DNA of 5,474 nucleotides, from the NCBI GenBank assembly GCA_012839665.1, contig DUMX01000290.1, positions 1 through 5,474 of the forward strand, written 5' to 3'. A model generated the notes under the pieces. That model searched no databases. It was not told the DNA's origin and saw only the letters and a program-made list of their open reading frames with translations. Made by a program: the position numbers and the translations under genes. Of the stretch, positions 5,265 to 5,474 are shown in pieces; position 1 is the stretch's first letter, and every line of letters begins with the position of its first letter. This DNA is from Gelria sp. (GTDB lineage Bacteria > Bacillota > Syntrophomonadia > Syntrophomonadales > Syntrophomonadaceae).

Positions 5265-5357
5265 TTAAAGGTGATACACCACCAAATACTCCCCACCCAT
5301 CCGGTGCTGGTAGTCCCATAGTTCCCCATTATACTTGCGAGCCACTGTGCGTAAGTC
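5265..5357 (-). pseudogene. Identical C-terminal fragment in the left arm
   Basis: The minus strand of the left arm encodes exactly the same 30-residue tail and TAA (5265-5267) as the right arm. Upstream in frame the loop reads FFAWFTWP and hits a stop at 5385-5387. The two tails therefore point away from each other and are joined where both are truncated. Only one loop reading can be native. If the palindrome is an artefact, the left copy is probably the end of a real minus-strand gene that continues outside the window. Confidence 0.4.
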
Positions 5358-5381
5358 TGGCCAGGTGAACCAAGCGAAAAA

Positions 5382-5474
5382 GACTTACGCACAGTGGCTC
5401 GCAAGTATAATGGGGAACTATGGGACTACCAGCACCGGATGGGTGGGGAGTATTTGGTGGTGTATCACCTTTAA
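5382..5474 (+). pseudogene. C-terminal protein fragment in the right arm (possibly GHKL-type ATPase/kinase)
   Basis: Reading from the first whole codon in the arm gives 30 residues: DLRTVARKYNGELW, then DYQHRMGGEYLVVYHL, and TAA at 5472-5474. A helix ending in KYNGEL followed by a short turn and a hydrophobic beta strand at the very C-terminus resembles the end of HATPase domains in GHKL/AgrC-type sensor kinases. The frame stays open upstream through the loop (VWPGEPSEK) to a stop at 5352-5354. There is no start codon with a ribosome site, so this is a truncated tail. The family assignment rests on a short match and is tentative. Confidence 0.4.

Larger units (their letters stand above)
5265..5474. 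repeat. Perfect 94-bp inverted repeat with 22-nt loop
   Basis: Bases 5265-5358 are the exact reverse complement of 5381-5474, with no mismatch found on reading through both arms. The loop is 5359-5380. The right arm ends at the last base of the window, so the true repeat may continue. Each arm carries the same protein-coding tail, read outward. Possible explanations are a fold-back assembly or amplification artefact at a contig end, a genuine palindromic rearrangement, or an element with long hairpin structure. Confidence 0.97.

Noticed and set aside
5265..5474. CRISPR array or retron-type msr/msd at the right end
   Set aside because: There is one palindrome, no regularly spaced repeats, no reverse transcriptase or Cas gene, and the arms are coding.

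Overview
The window reads as a low-to-mid-GC Firmicutes (Clostridia-type) genome fragment. Support for this is the strong AGGAGG-type ribosome binding sites in front of nearly every gene, sigma-A-like promoters, a HicA/HicB pair of the form common in clostridia, and a LctP-family permease. The species cannot be fixed from the sequence. It looks like an accessory patchwork of short, mostly monocistronic units on both strands, not one operon.

Layout. (1) 1-263 holds no confident gene. It has several inverted repeats, a likely minus-strand terminator and a weak 57-codon minus-strand ORF that uses the same DNA. (2) 264-449 (-) is a small double-CxxC zinc-ribbon protein. (3) 450-754 is a gene-free divergent interval with hairpins and a short repeat. 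(4) 755-1534 (+) is a ChbG/HpnK (YdjC) family polysaccharide-type deacetylase. (5) 1643-2434 (+) is a metallo-beta-lactamase-fold hydrolase of the AHL-lactonase-like group with a complete metal-ligand set. (6) 2445-3995 (-) is a LctP-family L-lactate/glycolate-type permease, convergent with the hydrolase and only 10 bp from it. (7) 3996-4253 holds the permease leader, a possible decayed copy of part of the hydrolase gene, and a very good hicAB promoter whose spacer is filled by a TACGTA-acca-TACGTA palindrome. (8) 4254-4436 and 4488-4880 (+) form a HicA toxin / HicB antitoxin module. (9) 4910-5116 (-) is a small basic protein of unknown function. (10) 5117-5474 has a near-consensus plus-strand promoter followed by a perfect 94-bp inverted repeat (22-nt loop) that runs to the last base. 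Each arm encodes the same short C-terminal protein tail, possibly from a GHKL-type ATPase/sensor kinase.

Functional logic. The only clear functional unit is hicAB: toxin first, RHH-containing antitoxin second, with an RHH-style operator inside the promoter. The deacetylase, hydrolase and permease are each recognisable, but nothing in the layout proves that they share a pathway. The most unusual structure is the terminal 94-bp palindrome. It is either a real fold-back rearrangement or an assembly/amplification artefact, and it must be checked before any biology is built on it.
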